Positions 51,400 through 59,730 of a stretch of 64,000 bases of DNA are shown in pieces (position 1 is the first letter of the stretch; each line of letters begins with the position of its first letter). The DNA is from Sphingomonas sp. BAUL-RG-20F-R05-02 (GTDB taxonomy: Bacteria; Pseudomonadota; Alphaproteobacteria; Sphingomonadales; Sphingomonadaceae). The notes under the pieces were generated by a model, which saw nothing but the letters and a program-made list of their open reading frames with translations, searched no databases and had not been told where the DNA came from. The DNA lies in contig NZ_JAKNQH010000005.1 in assembly GCF_022662305.1 (NCBI RefSeq), positions 310,001-374,000 on the forward strand, written 5' to 3'. The position numbers were made by a program, and so were the translations under genes.

Positions 51400-52404
51400 A
51401 TGCACACTGACGGAACCCTCTCGATCACCATCAACGGTGAGCATCGCCGGGTGCGCGCCGGGCTGACGCTCGCCGACCTCGCCGCCGACATGGGGCTGCT
51501 GCCGGAGAAGGTCGCGGTGGAGCGCAACCTGTCGGTGGTGCCGCGCTCGACGTTAAAGGATGTGCTGGTCGAGGATGGCGATTCGCTGGAGATCGTGCAT
51601 TTCGTCGGAGGTGGCGATCACGCCGCACCGGTCGCAGCCGACACGTGGAGCGTGGCCGGGCGGACGTTCCGCTCGCGGCTGATCGTCGGTACCGGCAAGT
51701 ACAAGGATTTCGCGCAGAACGCCGCCGCGCTGGACGCCTCGGGCGCGGAGATCGTCACCGTCGCGGTGCGGCGCGTCAACGTGTCGGACCCGAACGCGCC
51801 GATGCTGACCGAATTCATCGACCCCAAAAAGGTCACGTATTTGCCTAACACCGCCGGCTGCTTCGATGCCGACTCGGCGATCCGCACGCTGCGGCTAGCG
51901 CGCGAGGCGGGTGGCTGGGATCTCGTCAAGCTCGAGGTGCTGGGCGAGGCCAAGACGCTCTACCCCGACATGGTCGAGACGCTGCGTGCGACCGAGGTGC
52001 TCGCCAAGGAGGGCTTCTTGCCGATGGTCTATTGCGTGGATGATCCAATCGCGGCGAAGCGGCTGGAGAATGCTGGCGCGGTGGCGATCATGCCGCTGGG
52101 CGCGCCGATCGGCTCGGGGCTCGGCATCCAGAATCAGGTGACGATCCGGCTGATCGTCGAGGGCGCCGGCGTGCCGGTGCTGGTCGATGCCGGTGTGGGC
52201 ACTGCATCCGACGCGGCGGCGGCAATGGAACTCGGCTGCGACGGCGTGCTGATGAACACCGCGATCGCTGAGGCGAAGGACCCGATCATGATGGCCGCCG
52301 CGATGAAGGCGGGCGTGGAGGCCGGGCGGCTGGCCTATCTTGCCGGGCGGATGGGCAAGCGTCGCTATGCCGATCCGTCGAGTCCGCTCTCAGGCCTGAT
52401 CTGA
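51400..52404 (+). CDS. thiSG: Fused sulfur carrier ThiS - thiazole synthase ThiG
   Basis: One frame of 334 residues encodes both proteins. Residues 1-72 are ThiS-like: [20 protein letters not shown] up to the Gly-rich end EIVHFVGGG. After a short linker ([10 protein letters not shown]) comes Thi[38 protein letters not shown] with the Schiff-base Lys, [28 protein letters not shown] and [13 protein letters not shown]. ThiS normally carries sulfur as a C-terminal Gly-Gly thiocarboxylate, so a Gly-Gly locked inside a fusion is odd, although ThiS-ThiG fusions are known. Start ATG 51400. No ThDP riboswitch was seen in the 78-bp gap. Confidence 0.9.
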   Translation: MHTDGTLSITINGEHRRVRAGLTLADLAADMGLLPEKVAVERNLSVVPRSTLKDVLVEDGDSLEIVHFVGGGDHAAPVAADTWSVAGRTFRSRLIVGTGKYKDFAQNAAALDASGAEIVTVAVRRVNVSDPNAPMLTEFIDPKKVTYLPNTAGCFDADSAIRTLRLAREAGGWDLVKLEVLGEAKTLYPDMVETLRATEVLAKEGFLPMVYCVDDPIAAKRLENAGAVAIMPLGAPIGSGLGIQNQVTIRLIVEGAGVPVLVDAGVGTASDAAAAMELGCDGVLMNTAIAEAKDPIMMAAAMKAGVEAGRLAYLAGRMGKRRYADPSSPLSGLI

Positions 52405-52437
52405 CGTCTCGCCATAGCTGATCTGGATCATTGAGGT

Positions 52438-52462
52438 GGAACAACGATGGGGTCCGACCGTT
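52438..52462 (+). promoter_or_regulatory. EcfG-type promoter of csbD
   Basis: GGAAC (52438-52442), exactly 16 bases, then CGTT (52459-52462): a full match to the EcfG consensus. The -10 lies 58 bases before the csbD ATG. CsbD is a classic general-stress protein, and the sigma factor that would read this site is encoded at 4791-5438 in the same window. Confidence 0.78.
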
Positions 52463-52520
52463 GTTTAAGCAGGTAGCGTCACGCACCTGCGCGACGCGGC
52501 AACCGACAGGAGATTCCATC

Positions 52521-52691
52521 ATGGGTGAACTCGTCGACAAGATCAAAGGCAACGTCAACGAAGCGCTTGGCAAGGCCAAGCAGCAGAGCGACGATCCGGT
52601 AACGCAGGCCGACGGCGCTGATCAGGAAGCGACCGGCAAGGGCCAGCAGCTCAAAGGCAAGGTCAAGGGCATGCTTGGCGACGACATCTGA
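52521..52691 (+). CDS. csbD: CsbD-family stress protein
   Basis: A 56-residue CsbD-like protein: DKIKGNVNEALGKAKQQSDD, then DGADQEATGKGQQLKGKVKG, two related amphipathic units with many Lys, Gly and Gln. These proteins are abundant under stress in many bacteria; their exact function is unknown. GACAGGAG precedes ATG 52521. The perfect EcfG promoter upstream and a good terminator downstream make it a single GSR gene. Confidence 0.9.
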   Translation: MGELVDKIKGNVNEALGKAKQQSDDPVTQADGADQEATGKGQQLKGKVKGMLGDDI

Positions 52692-52714
52692 GTCATCGCC
52701 TGTGTCGAAGATAC

Positions 52715-52745
52715 AGCCGCTCCGGGAAACCGGGGCGGCTTTTTC
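52715..52745 (+). terminator. Intrinsic terminator of csbD
   Basis: AGCCGCTCCGG (52715-52725) and CCGGGGCGGCT (52730-52740) form an 11-bp stem with one U-G pair and loop GAAA, followed by a T-run to 52744. It lies 23 bases after csbD and just before the stop of the convergent ThDP enzyme gene. Confidence 0.88.
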
Positions 52746-52754
52746 GTGTGAGGC

Positions 52755-54416
52755 TTATGCTGCTCCGTCCCGCAGCATCGCACCGGCGGTGATGGCGCGC
52801 ATCTCCGTCTTCAGGTGGATCAGCTTGACTCCCGGCTCGGCCAGCGCCCGCTGCAAAGCCGGCGCGAACGCTTCGGTCGCCTCTACCGTTTCCGCCCAGC
52901 AGCCATACGCCCGTGCAAGCGCGGCGAAATCGGGATTTCCGAGCCGGGTGCCGCTGACTCGACCGGGATAGTCGCGCTCCTGATGCATGCGGATCGTGCC
53001 GTAGCCACCGTTGTCGATCACTAGCACCAGCATGTTCGCACCGTGTGTCACCGCCGTCGCGAGTTCTTGGCCGTTCATCAGGAAACAGCCGTCGCCGGCG
53101 AGCGCGACGATCATGCGTTGCGGATGACGCAGCGCGGCCGCGGTGGCGGCGGGAACACCGTAGCCCATTGCGCCCGCGGTCGGCGCAAGCTGGCTGACCG
53201 GGCCGGCATAGCGCCAGTAGCGGTGCCACCAGCCGCTGTAGTTTCCAGCACCGTTGCAGATGATCGTGTCTGCCGGCAGCATGTCGCGCATCGCCGCCAC
53301 GCAGGGGCCGAGATCGAGCGCCAAGCCATCGCGCGGGGCGGGTGTGGACCAATCGAGATAATCGTCGTGCGCCTGCGCACCCGCCGCCAGCGCTGTCATG
53401 TCGATCGACAGCAACGCGTCCCCGAACGAGGCCATGTCTGCGCAAATCGCGAGATCGGTGCGATAGGTGCTGCCGAGCTCGACTGGATCGGGATGGACGT
53501 GAACCAGCGTTTGTCCGGGATGATCCGACGTGACGAGCGCGTAGCCATCGGTCGTCGCTTCGCCCAATCGCGGGCCGACCACCAGCAGCAGATCGGCGGC
53601 GCGTACGCGCTCGACCAGCTTCGGATTGGGGCCATATCCCAGGTTGCCTGCCCACACCGTGCAGTCGTTCGGCACCGCATCCTGCCGCCGGAACGCGCAG
53701 GCGATCGGCACGCCGCTGCGCTCGGCCCATGCCGCGATGTCGCGCGCGGCGGTGCCGGTCCAGCCGGCGCCGCCGACGATCATCACCGGCCGTTCGGCCG
53801 TATCCAGCAATCCGGCCAGCGCGCGCAGTTCGATCGGGTCGACCGCCTGGATGATCCGTTCGACACATGGGCGGTCGATCGCTTCCACGACATCCTTGAG
53901 CATGTCCTCGGGCAGCGCGAGGACGACCGGACCGGGCCGCCCGCTGAGCGCTGTCGCATAGGCACGCGCGACATATTCGGGGATGCGACGCGCGTCGTCG
54001 ATCCGCGCCGCCCACTTGGCGATCGGTGCGAACATCGCCTCGAAATTGATCTCCTGAAACGCCTCGCGATCACGCGTGGCGCGATCGACATCGCCGATGA
54101 ACAGGATCATCGGCTGACTGTCCTGCATCGCGACATGGACGCCGATCGAGGCGTTGGTTGCGCCCGGTCCGCGTGTGACGAAGGCGATGCCAGGCCGCCC
54201 GGTCAACGCACCGTCCGCGCACGCCATGAAGGCGACGCCGCCTTCTTGCCGGCACACCACAACGTCAATCGCCGGCGTGTCATGCAGCGCGTCCAACACC
54301 GCCAGGAAACTCTCGCCCGGTACGGTGAAGATCCGGTCGCTGCCTTGCGCCAGCAGTTGATCGACCAGGATGCGGCCACCGGTGCGAGCGGGAGGGGGGG
54401 AGATCATCATCGCCAA
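52755..54416 (-). CDS. Thiamin diphosphate-dependent enzyme of the acetolactate synthase type
   Basis: A 553-residue enzyme with the three ThDP-enzyme domains: PYR (FTVPGESFLAVLDAL; catalytic Glu in CRQEGGVAFMACADG), central (AERPVMIVGGAGWTG) and PP (ALAGDGCFLMNGQELATA, then VLVIDNGGYGTIRMHQE, the GDG-x-NN-like ThDP-Mg motif). It is related to IlvB, oxalyl-CoA decarboxylase and other members, but no ilvN-type small subunit is nearby, so it is probably a catabolic or specialised member rather than IlvB. The reaction is not assigned. It is convergent with csbD. Confidence 0.85.
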   Translation of the reverse strand: MAMMISPPPARTGGRILVDQLLAQGSDRIFTVPGESFLAVLDALHDTPAIDVVVCRQEGGVAFMACADGALTGRPGIAFVTRGPGATNASIGVHVAMQDSQPMILFIGDVDRATRDREAFQEINFEAMFAPIAKWAARIDDARRIPEYVARAYATALSGRPGPVVLALPEDMLKDVVEAIDRPCVERIIQAVDPIELRALAGLLDTAERPVMIVGGAGWTGTAARDIAAWAERSGVPIACAFRRQDAVPNDCTVWAGNLGYGPNPKLVERVRAADLLLVVGPRLGEATTDGYALVTSDHPGQTLVHVHPDPVELGSTYRTDLAICADMASFGDALLSIDMTALAAGAQAHDDYLDWSTPAPRDGLALDLGPCVAAMRDMLPADTIICNGAGNYSGWWHRYWRYAGPVSQLAPTAGAMGYGVPAATAAALRHPQRMIVALAGDGCFLMNGQELATAVTHGANMLVLVIDNGGYGTIRMHQERDYPGRVSGTRLGNPDFAALARAYGCWAETVEATEAFAPALQRALAEPGVKLIHLKTEMRAITAGAMLRDGAA

Positions 54417-54859
54417 GTGTCTAAACGCTGGGCAGCGGCTTGTCGAAGGGGGGTGATCTCAACTTGTGCCGCGCGCTACTTCCCTAGCAAAGACCAAGGT
54501 CCAAGTGGCGTTGTGTTGGGATGGGAGCTGAGCGCTCAGCACCGCGCGTTGCGAGAAGGGATCGCTGCCCGCCTAGCAAAGGAGCAGAGGGCTTGCAGAT
54601 TAGTGCGGAAGCGCGTTCGCAACCCGCGTTGATGGAACGCGAACAATGTCGAGATAGTTTACATACCCATTACGGGCATGCTGATCGTTAACCTTATAAG
54701 CCGCTCGTTTTCGCTACTTTTGCTAATTTGGCACGCGGTCTGCAACGCCATCAGCAGCCGAGCGGTAACGCTTCAGCAGGACGGGCCGATGCTGCCCCCG
54801 ATCTCGCGTCGGTCCGTCCGCACCCGGCTCACGCACCGGGTACGGCGGAACCATTATCC
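54417..54859. other. 443-bp stretch with no assured gene
   Basis: Between the ThDP-enzyme gene (start 54416) and the end of grxD (54860). The base composition is less GC-rich around 54640-54730, as in promoter regions. One possible EcfG site on the plus strand (GGAAC 54634-54638, 17 bases, AGTT 54656-54659) has a -10 mismatch. The following ATG frame at 54678 is antisense to grxD in its second half and shows no family. I see no RNA gene or repeat here. Confidence 0.5.
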
Positions 54860-55204
54860 TCAGGCGGCCTTGACCAGCCCGGCATCGGTGAGAAGCTGCG
54901 ACAGTTCGCCGCTCTCGTACATCTCCATCATGATGTCCGACCCGCCGACGAACTCACCCTTCACGTAAAGCTGCGGGATGGTCGGCCAGTCTGAGAACGC
55001 CTTGATGCCCTGACGCACGCCCTGATCCTGCAACACGTCGACGCTGTCGAACTCGACACCGACATGGTTGAGGATCGCGACCGCACGGCTGGAGAAGCCG
55101 CACTGCGGAAATAGCGGACTGCCCTTCATGAACAGCAGCACGTCGCTCTTGGTCACCATGGCGGCGAGGCGTGCCTGGGTATCGTCGTTGGTCTCGGGGG
55201 TCAT
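54860..55204 (-). CDS. grxD: Monothiol glutaredoxin (Grx4/GrxD type)
   Basis: A 114-residue CGFS-type glutaredoxin. Family features are VLLFMKGSPLFPQCGFSSRAV with the active CGFS, WPTIPQLYVKGEFVGGSDIMMEM (glutathione and cluster site). CGFS glutaredoxins carry 2Fe-2S clusters, often in a complex with BolA; bolA lies directly upstream in the same operon. ATG 55204 fits the family N-terminus. Confidence 0.95.
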   Translation of the reverse strand: MTPETNDDTQARLAAMVTKSDVLLFMKGSPLFPQCGFSSRAVAILNHVGVEFDSVDVLQDQGVRQGIKAFSDWPTIPQLYVKGEFVGGSDIMMEMYESGELSQLLTDAGLVKAA

Positions 55205-55214
55205 AACGCTTCCT

Positions 55215-55448
55215 TCACTCTGGAACGGCGGTGGTAAGTTGCAGGGCATGGAGCACGCCCCCCATGCGATCACCCAGCGCGGCGTAGACCGCGCGCTGCT
55301 GTTTCACGCGGGGAACACCGCGAAAGCTTTCGCTGGTGACGCGGGCGGCCCAATGATCGTTATCGCCGGCGAGGTCGGTCATCTCGACCTTCGCGTCGGG
55401 AATCGCGGCGACGATCAGCGCCTCGATCTCATGTGCGGCCATCGGCAT
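55215..55448 (-). CDS. bolA: BolA/IbaG-family protein
   Basis: A 77-residue BolA-fold protein: EIEALIVAAIPDAKVEMTDL, then NDHWAARVTSESFRGVPRVKQQRAVYAAL with the conserved His and the Arg-Val-x-x-x-R-x-V helix. BolA proteins partner CGFS glutaredoxins in iron-sulfur trafficking. It abuts the zeta-inhibitor gene on one side and grxD on the other. A second ATG two codons later is an alternative start. Confidence 0.92.
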   Translation of the reverse strand: MPMAAHEIEALIVAAIPDAKVEMTDLAGDNDHWAARVTSESFRGVPRVKQQRAVYAALGDRMGGVLHALQLTTAVPE

Positions 55449-55772
55449 CTATTCGGACGCCAGCAGCTGGCGGCGTGCCTCGACGGTACGCTCGTCGATG
55501 GCGCGGCGGACCGTGGCCTCGTCGCACTCGACATTCGCGGCGGTCAGATCGCCGAGCAGCTTGCGCACCATGTCGTCGTCGCCACCCTCTTCAAGATCGG
55601 CGTGGACGATCGATGTGGCGTAGGTGTCGGCTTCTTCCTTGGTCAGCTTCATCAGATCGGCCGCCCAATAGCCGAGCAGACGGTTGCGGCGCGCGTGAAT
55701 GCGAAACGCAGCTTCCTCATCACGGGCAAATTTGGCTTCGAATGCGCGCTCGCGTTCATCGAAAGTGGTCAT
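55449..55772 (-). CDS. F1Fo-ATP synthase inhibitor zeta subunit (DUF1476)
   Basis: A 107-residue helical protein: MTTFDERERAFEAKFARDEE, then RIHARRNRLLGYWAADLM and DDDMVRKLLGDLTAANVE. This is the DUF1476 family; the Paracoccus member was shown to inhibit F1-ATPase and is called zeta. It is restricted to alphaproteobacteria. Its stop abuts the start of bolA, and the order zeta-bolA-grxD suggests cotranscription. Confidence 0.9.
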   Translation of the reverse strand: MTTFDERERAFEAKFARDEEAAFRIHARRNRLLGYWAADLMKLTKEEADTYATSIVHADLEEGGDDDMVRKLLGDLTAANVECDEATVRRAIDERTVEARRQLLASE

Positions 55773-55856
55773 CTGGCGCTTCCCCTAAAGCCTGAAACTG
55801 TCTCCTGCGAAATAGGGAAGCCGTACCGGGTGCGCAACCGCGCCCTGCGCCGCGGG

Positions 55857-56462
55857 TCAGGCGCTGGCGTGGAACCTCTCGCCCGCCATCCACGGGCGGC
55901 TCTCGGCAAGACCCGCCTCATAGCCCGAGATCGCCGTATCGCGCGCGAGCGTAAGGCCGATCTCGTCGAGGCCCTCCATCAGGCATTGGCGGCGGAACGG
56001 ATCGAGCGCGAACGGGAAGCGGTCCTGAAACGGCGTGGTCACCGTCATGGTTTCGAGATCGATCGATACGGCGTCCGTCTTCGCGACTTCAATCAGCCGA
56101 TCGATCGCGTCCTGCGGCAAGACGACCGTGACAATGCCGTTCTTGAACGCGTTGCCGGAAAAGATGTCGGAGAAGCTTGGCGCGATCACGGCGGAGATGC
56201 CCATGTCGGCGAGCGCCCACGCGGCATGTTCGCGGCTCGATCCGCAACCGAAATTGTCGCCGGCGATCAGTACGGGCGCACCGGCGTAACGCGGATCGTC
56301 GAAGATATTGCCGCTCTCCGCCCGCACTGTCTCAAACGCGCCCTTGCCCAGCCCCTCCCGCGTAACCGTCTTCAGCCAGTGCGCAGGGATGATGACGTCC
56401 GTGTCGATGTTCTTTGCGCCCCACGGATAGGCGCGGCCGGAGACGTGGGTGACAGGCTTCAT
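55857..56462 (-). CDS. leuD: 3-Isopropylmalate dehydratase small subunit
   Basis: A 201-residue Leu[25 protein letters not shown] near the start, [18 protein letters not shown] in the middle, and a full C-terminus. With LeuC it isomerises 2-isopropylmalate in leucine synthesis. It is the last gene of the leuC-small ORF-leuD set, 62 bases after the small gene. Confidence 0.96.
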   Translation of the reverse strand: MKPVTHVSGRAYPWGAKNIDTDVIIPAHWLKTVTREGLGKGAFETVRAESGNIFDDPRYAGAPVLIAGDNFGCGSSREHAAWALADMGISAVIAPSFSDIFSGNAFKNGIVTVVLPQDAIDRLIEVAKTDAVSIDLETMTVTTPFQDRFPFALDPFRRQCLMEGLDEIGLTLARDTAISGYEAGLAESRPWMAGERFHASA

Positions 56463-56524
56463 CTAGGTGCTTCCCCGAGGACCATCACAGAATGTCGGCG
56501 TACTTTACACCGGCACTCGCGCGA

Positions 56525-56635
56525 TCAATGTTCGCCGATGACCGCCGCAACGCGGATCGGACGCGCGGTGGCCGCATACGCGGCAATGCCGCTTACGACC
56601 GTGCCCATGATAAGGAGGATCAATGCGCGTTTCAT
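56525..56635 (-). CDS. Small membrane peptide between leuC and leuD (36 aa)
   Basis: A 36-residue frame whose ATG (56635) overlaps the leuC stop in ATGA form. [20 protein letters not shown] is a hydrophobic helix with a basic start, then [15 protein letters not shown]. It could be a single-pass membrane peptide or a short exported one. No family is known to me. CAGGGG in the leuC 3' end is a fair ribosome site. Coupled translation and position inside an otherwise standard operon support expression; function is unknown. Confidence 0.6.
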   Translation of the reverse strand: MKRALILLIMGTVVSGIAAYAATARPIRVAAVIGEH

Positions 56636-58071
56636 GATATTACCCCTGTGTCGAACTCGCGGACGTCACTCAACCGGCCGTTGATCGCGGCCGCAGCCGC
56701 CATCGCAGGGGAGACCAGATGCGTCCGCGCACCCGGGCCCTGCCGCCCTACAAAATTGCGATTGGATGTGGAAGCGCAGCGTTCGCCCGGCGGCACTTTA
56801 TCCGGGTTCATCGCCAGGCACATCGAGCAGCCGGGTTCGCGCCATTCGAATCCGGCTTCGACGAAGATGCGATCCAGCCCCTCCGCCTCGGCCTGACGCT
56901 TGACGAGACCGGAGCCGGGCACGACCAGCGCGCGCACGCCCGCAGCGACATGGTGGCCGTCAGCGATCGCGGCGGCGGCGCGCAGATCCTCGATGCGGCT
57001 GTTGGTGCAACTGCCGATGAACACGTGCTGCACCGGCACCTGCGCCATCGGCGTGCCGGGGGTGAGGCCCATGTAATCGAGCGATTTTCGCGCGGCGACC
57101 TGCTTCGACGGATCGGCGAAGCTCATCGGATCGGGCACGGTGCCGGTGATCGGCACGACGTCCTCGGGGCTGGTGCCCCAGGTGAGCGACGGCGCGATTT
57201 CGGTCGCATCGATCAGCACGGTGCGATCGTACACCGCGCCTGGATCGCTCGGCAGGGTGCGCCAATAGGCGACGGCGGCGTCCCATGCGGCACCCTTCGG
57301 CGCCATCGGCCGGTCTTTCAGATAGGCGAAGGTGGTCTCGTCTGGCGCGATCAGGCCAGCGCGCGCGCCGCCCTCGATCGACATGTTGGCGATGGTCAGC
57401 CGCCCCTCGACCGAGAGATCGCGGATCGTCGAGCCGGTATATTCGATCACGTAACCGGTGCCGCCCGCCGCGCCGATCTTGCCGATGACGTGGAGGATGA
57501 CGTCCTTCGCGGTCACGCCGGCGCCAAGCGTGCCCTCGATGCGGATCTCCATGGTCTTGGAGGGCGAGAGCAGCAGGGTTTGCGTCGCCAGCACATGCTC
57601 GACCTCTGACGTGCCGATGCCAAACGCGAGCGCGCCGATCGCGCCATGCGCCGACGTGTGGCTGTCACCGCACACCAGGGTCGTGCCGGGCAGGGTGAAG
57701 CCTTGCTCCGGACCGATGACGTGGACGATGCCCTGTGCGGGCGCGGTCGCGTCGATATAGTCGATGCCGAATTCGGCGGTGTTGCGCGTCAGCATATCGA
57801 GCTGCTGCGCGCTTTCCGGGTCGGTGATCGGCAGGCGATGCCCCTGCGCGTCGACGCGCGGCGTGGTCGGCAGATTATGATCCGGCACCGCGAGCGTCAG
57901 ATCGGGGCGGCGCACCGTGCGGCCGTTGGCACGCAGACCGGCAAAAGCCTGCGGGCTTGTCACCTCATGAACGAGGTGGCGGTCTATATAAAGAAGGCAC
58001 GTCCCGTCATCGCGCTTCTCGACGATATGCGCGTTCCAGATCTTCTCGTAGAGTGTTTGCGAATTAGCCAT
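56632..58071 (-). CDS. leuC: 3-Isopropylmalate dehydratase large subunit
   Basis: A 479-residue aconitase-like enzyme. The 4Fe-4S ligands are Cys in [15 protein letters not shown] and two Cys in [13 protein letters not shown]-terminal segments are [20 protein letters not shown] and [21 protein letters not shown]. It forms the LeuCD heterodimer. It is the first gene of the leftward leuC-(36-aa ORF)-leuD run and probably read from a promoter in the 127-bp gap upstream. Confidence 0.96.
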   Translation of the reverse strand: MANSQTLYEKIWNAHIVEKRDDGTCLLYIDRHLVHEVTSPQAFAGLRANGRTVRRPDLTLAVPDHNLPTTPRVDAQGHRLPITDPESAQQLDMLTRNTAEFGIDYIDATAPAQGIVHVIGPEQGFTLPGTTLVCGDSHTSAHGAIGALAFGIGTSEVEHVLATQTLLLSPSKTMEIRIEGTLGAGVTAKDVILHVIGKIGAAGGTGYVIEYTGSTIRDLSVEGRLTIANMSIEGGARAGLIAPDETTFAYLKDRPMAPKGAAWDAAVAYWRTLPSDPGAVYDRTVLIDATEIAPSLTWGTSPEDVVPITGTVPDPMSFADPSKQVAARKSLDYMGLTPGTPMAQVPVQHVFIGSCTNSRIEDLRAAAAIADGHHVAAGVRALVVPGSGLVKRQAEAEGLDRIFVEAGFEWREPGCSMCLAMNPDKVPPGERCASTSNRNFVGRQGPGARTHLVSPAMAAAAAINGRLSDVREFDTGVIS

Positions 58072-58198
58072 GATGCGCGCGCTTTAGCCATTTAGTGCGC
58101 GGCTGCAACCTTTGGCTGCATGTTCATTGCGTGAGAGCCGCTTGCAGACTGTTTACCATGATCGCCAAACCACGCCTATCAGGGGTGTTGCTTAGGCA

Positions 58199-59086
58199 TC
58201 ATTCGCCAAGAACATGGTGGAGGAAGGCTACGCTATCCGACAGCACCGGTGCTTTCCCTCTGAACGGTATCGACAGCGCCATCGCCACGTTTTCATGAGT
58301 CAGGTTAGGGTAGTCTCGAAATTCGGCAGTCGCGCCGAGCGACTTCAGTCGCCGCGAGAGATTGGCGGCGTTGCGCGGCTGCACTTCGGTATCGCCTGAA
58401 GAGGTGACGAGCAGCATCGGCGGCGCGTCGGCGCGCGCATAGGTGATTGGCTGGGTGATGCGCGGATCATGCGTACCCTTGAAGGCTTCGATCGCGCGCG
58501 GCGAAGTCCAGGGGTAGAAATCATACGGCCCGGACAGGCCGACCACCGCCTTGATTGTGTCCCGCGGCATGCCTTCATCGGCGAGATAGTGCGTGTCGAG
58601 GGCGAGCAGCGTGGCGATATAGGCACCGGCGGAATGGCCGGCGACCGCGATGCGGGCAGGATCGCCGCCGTATGCAGCGATGTGATTGTGCGTCCATTTC
58701 ACCGCGTCCGCGCCATCCTCGACGAACGCGGGAAATCGAACGCTTGGAACCTTGCGGTAATCCGGCACCACGACGACGAAGCCCTGCTTTGCAAACGCAC
58801 GCGCTGCAAAACCATAGGCATCGTGCGAGCCGGCTACCCAGCCGCCGCCGTAGAAGAAGATCAGAACTGGCAGCGCCTTGCCCGTGGCCCCGGTCGGCCG
58901 CCACACGTCGAGGGTCTGGCCATGGTTGCCGAAGCCAAGATCATGGCCCGGCCGTTCGGCACCCCAGCCTCCACCAAGCGCGCCGTCCAGGAAGGTGAGT
59001 TGCCCCGGCGGCGTCAGCAATGTCAGGATGGCGACGAAACCGACGGCGAGCAGCCCCAGCCCGATCGCGGCAACGCGGAGGATCAA
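58199..59086 (-). CDS. Alpha/beta hydrolase (BD-FAE/carboxylesterase-like), membrane-anchored
   Basis: A 295-residue serine esterase with an N-terminal hydrophobic helix (VAAIGLGLLAVGFVAILTLL), so probably anchored with the catalytic part in the periplasm. The oxyanion motif is FFYGGGWVAGSHDAYG (HGGGW-like), the nucleophile IAVAGHSAGAYIATLLA, the acid in LVTSSGDTEVQP and His in LTHENVAMAL. It overlaps the scoB gene by 4 bases (ATGA), so it is the last gene of the scoA operon. The substrate is unknown. Confidence 0.85.
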   Translation of the reverse strand: MILRVAAIGLGLLAVGFVAILTLLTPPGQLTFLDGALGGGWGAERPGHDLGFGNHGQTLDVWRPTGATGKALPVLIFFYGGGWVAGSHDAYGFAARAFAKQGFVVVVPDYRKVPSVRFPAFVEDGADAVKWTHNHIAAYGGDPARIAVAGHSAGAYIATLLALDTHYLADEGMPRDTIKAVVGLSGPYDFYPWTSPRAIEAFKGTHDPRITQPITYARADAPPMLLVTSSGDTEVQPRNAANLSRRLKSLGATAEFRDYPNLTHENVAMALSIPFRGKAPVLSDSVAFLHHVLGE

Positions 59087-59730
59087 GCCGCCTGCAACGG
59101 CAGATAGTGCGCGGTCGTCCGCTCGGCGACCTCCCCCTCGGTCACTCCGGGTGCGAGTTCGACCAGCGCGAACGGACTGTCATGGTCGGGGCGGCTGAAC
59201 ACGCACAGATCGGTAATGATCATGTCCACCACGTTCTTGCCGGTCAGCGGCAGCGTACAGGCGGGGATGAACTTGGCGTCACCGTTCTTGCTGGTATGCT
59301 CCATCACGACGATGATCTTCTTCACGCCGGCGACGAGATCCATCGCGCCGCCCATGCCCTTGATCATCTTGCCGGGGATCATCCAGTTGGCGATGTCGCC
59401 GTTTTCGGCAACCTCCATCGCGCCCAGCACGGTGAGGTCGATATGGCCGCCGCGGATCATCGCGAAGCTCTGGTCAGACCCGAAATAAGCGCTCTGCGGC
59501 AGTTCGCTGATCGTCTGTTTGCCGGCGTTGATGAGATCGGCGTCCTCCTCGCCCGCGAACGGGAAGGGGCCGATGCCGAGCATGCCGTTCTCGGACTGCA
59601 GCGTCACTTCCACGCCCGCCGGGATGTGGTTCGCCACCAGCGTCGGGATGCCGATGCCGAGGTTGACGTAGAAACCATCCTGCAATTCGCGTGCGGCGCG
59701 CGCGGCCATGTCGCCACGGGTCCAGGCCAT
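59083..59730 (-). CDS. scoB: 3-Oxoacid CoA-transferase subunit B
   Basis: A 215-residue beta subunit. DGFYVNLGIGIPTLVANHIPAG near the start and VTLQSENGMLGIGPFP with the catalytic Glu of the SENG motif are diagnostic. DLVAGVKKIIVVMEHTSK and LTGKNVVDMIITDL follow. With subunit A it moves CoA between succinyl-CoA and 3-oxoacids such as acetoacetate. It is separated from scoA by a phosphatase gene that it overlaps by 1 base (TAATG). Confidence 0.93.
   Translation of the reverse strand: MAWTRGDMAARAARELQDGFYVNLGIGIPTLVANHIPAGVEVTLQSENGMLGIGPFPFAGEEDADLINAGKQTISELPQSAYFGSDQSFAMIRGGHIDLTVLGAMEVAENGDIANWMIPGKMIKGMGGAMDLVAGVKKIIVVMEHTSKNGDAKFIPACTLPLTGKNVVDMIITDLCVFSRPDHDSPFALVELAPGVTEGEVAERTTAHYLPLQAA

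Noticed and set aside
52755..54416. IlvB acetolactate synthase call for the ThDP enzyme
   Set aside because: No regulatory subunit gene is adjacent and substrate residues cannot be judged by eye; left as an unspecified ThDP enzyme.
54678..54968. 96-codon plus-strand frame starting MLIVNLISRS
   Set aside because: Its second half is antisense to grxD with shadow-like composition; no family or ribosome site supports it.
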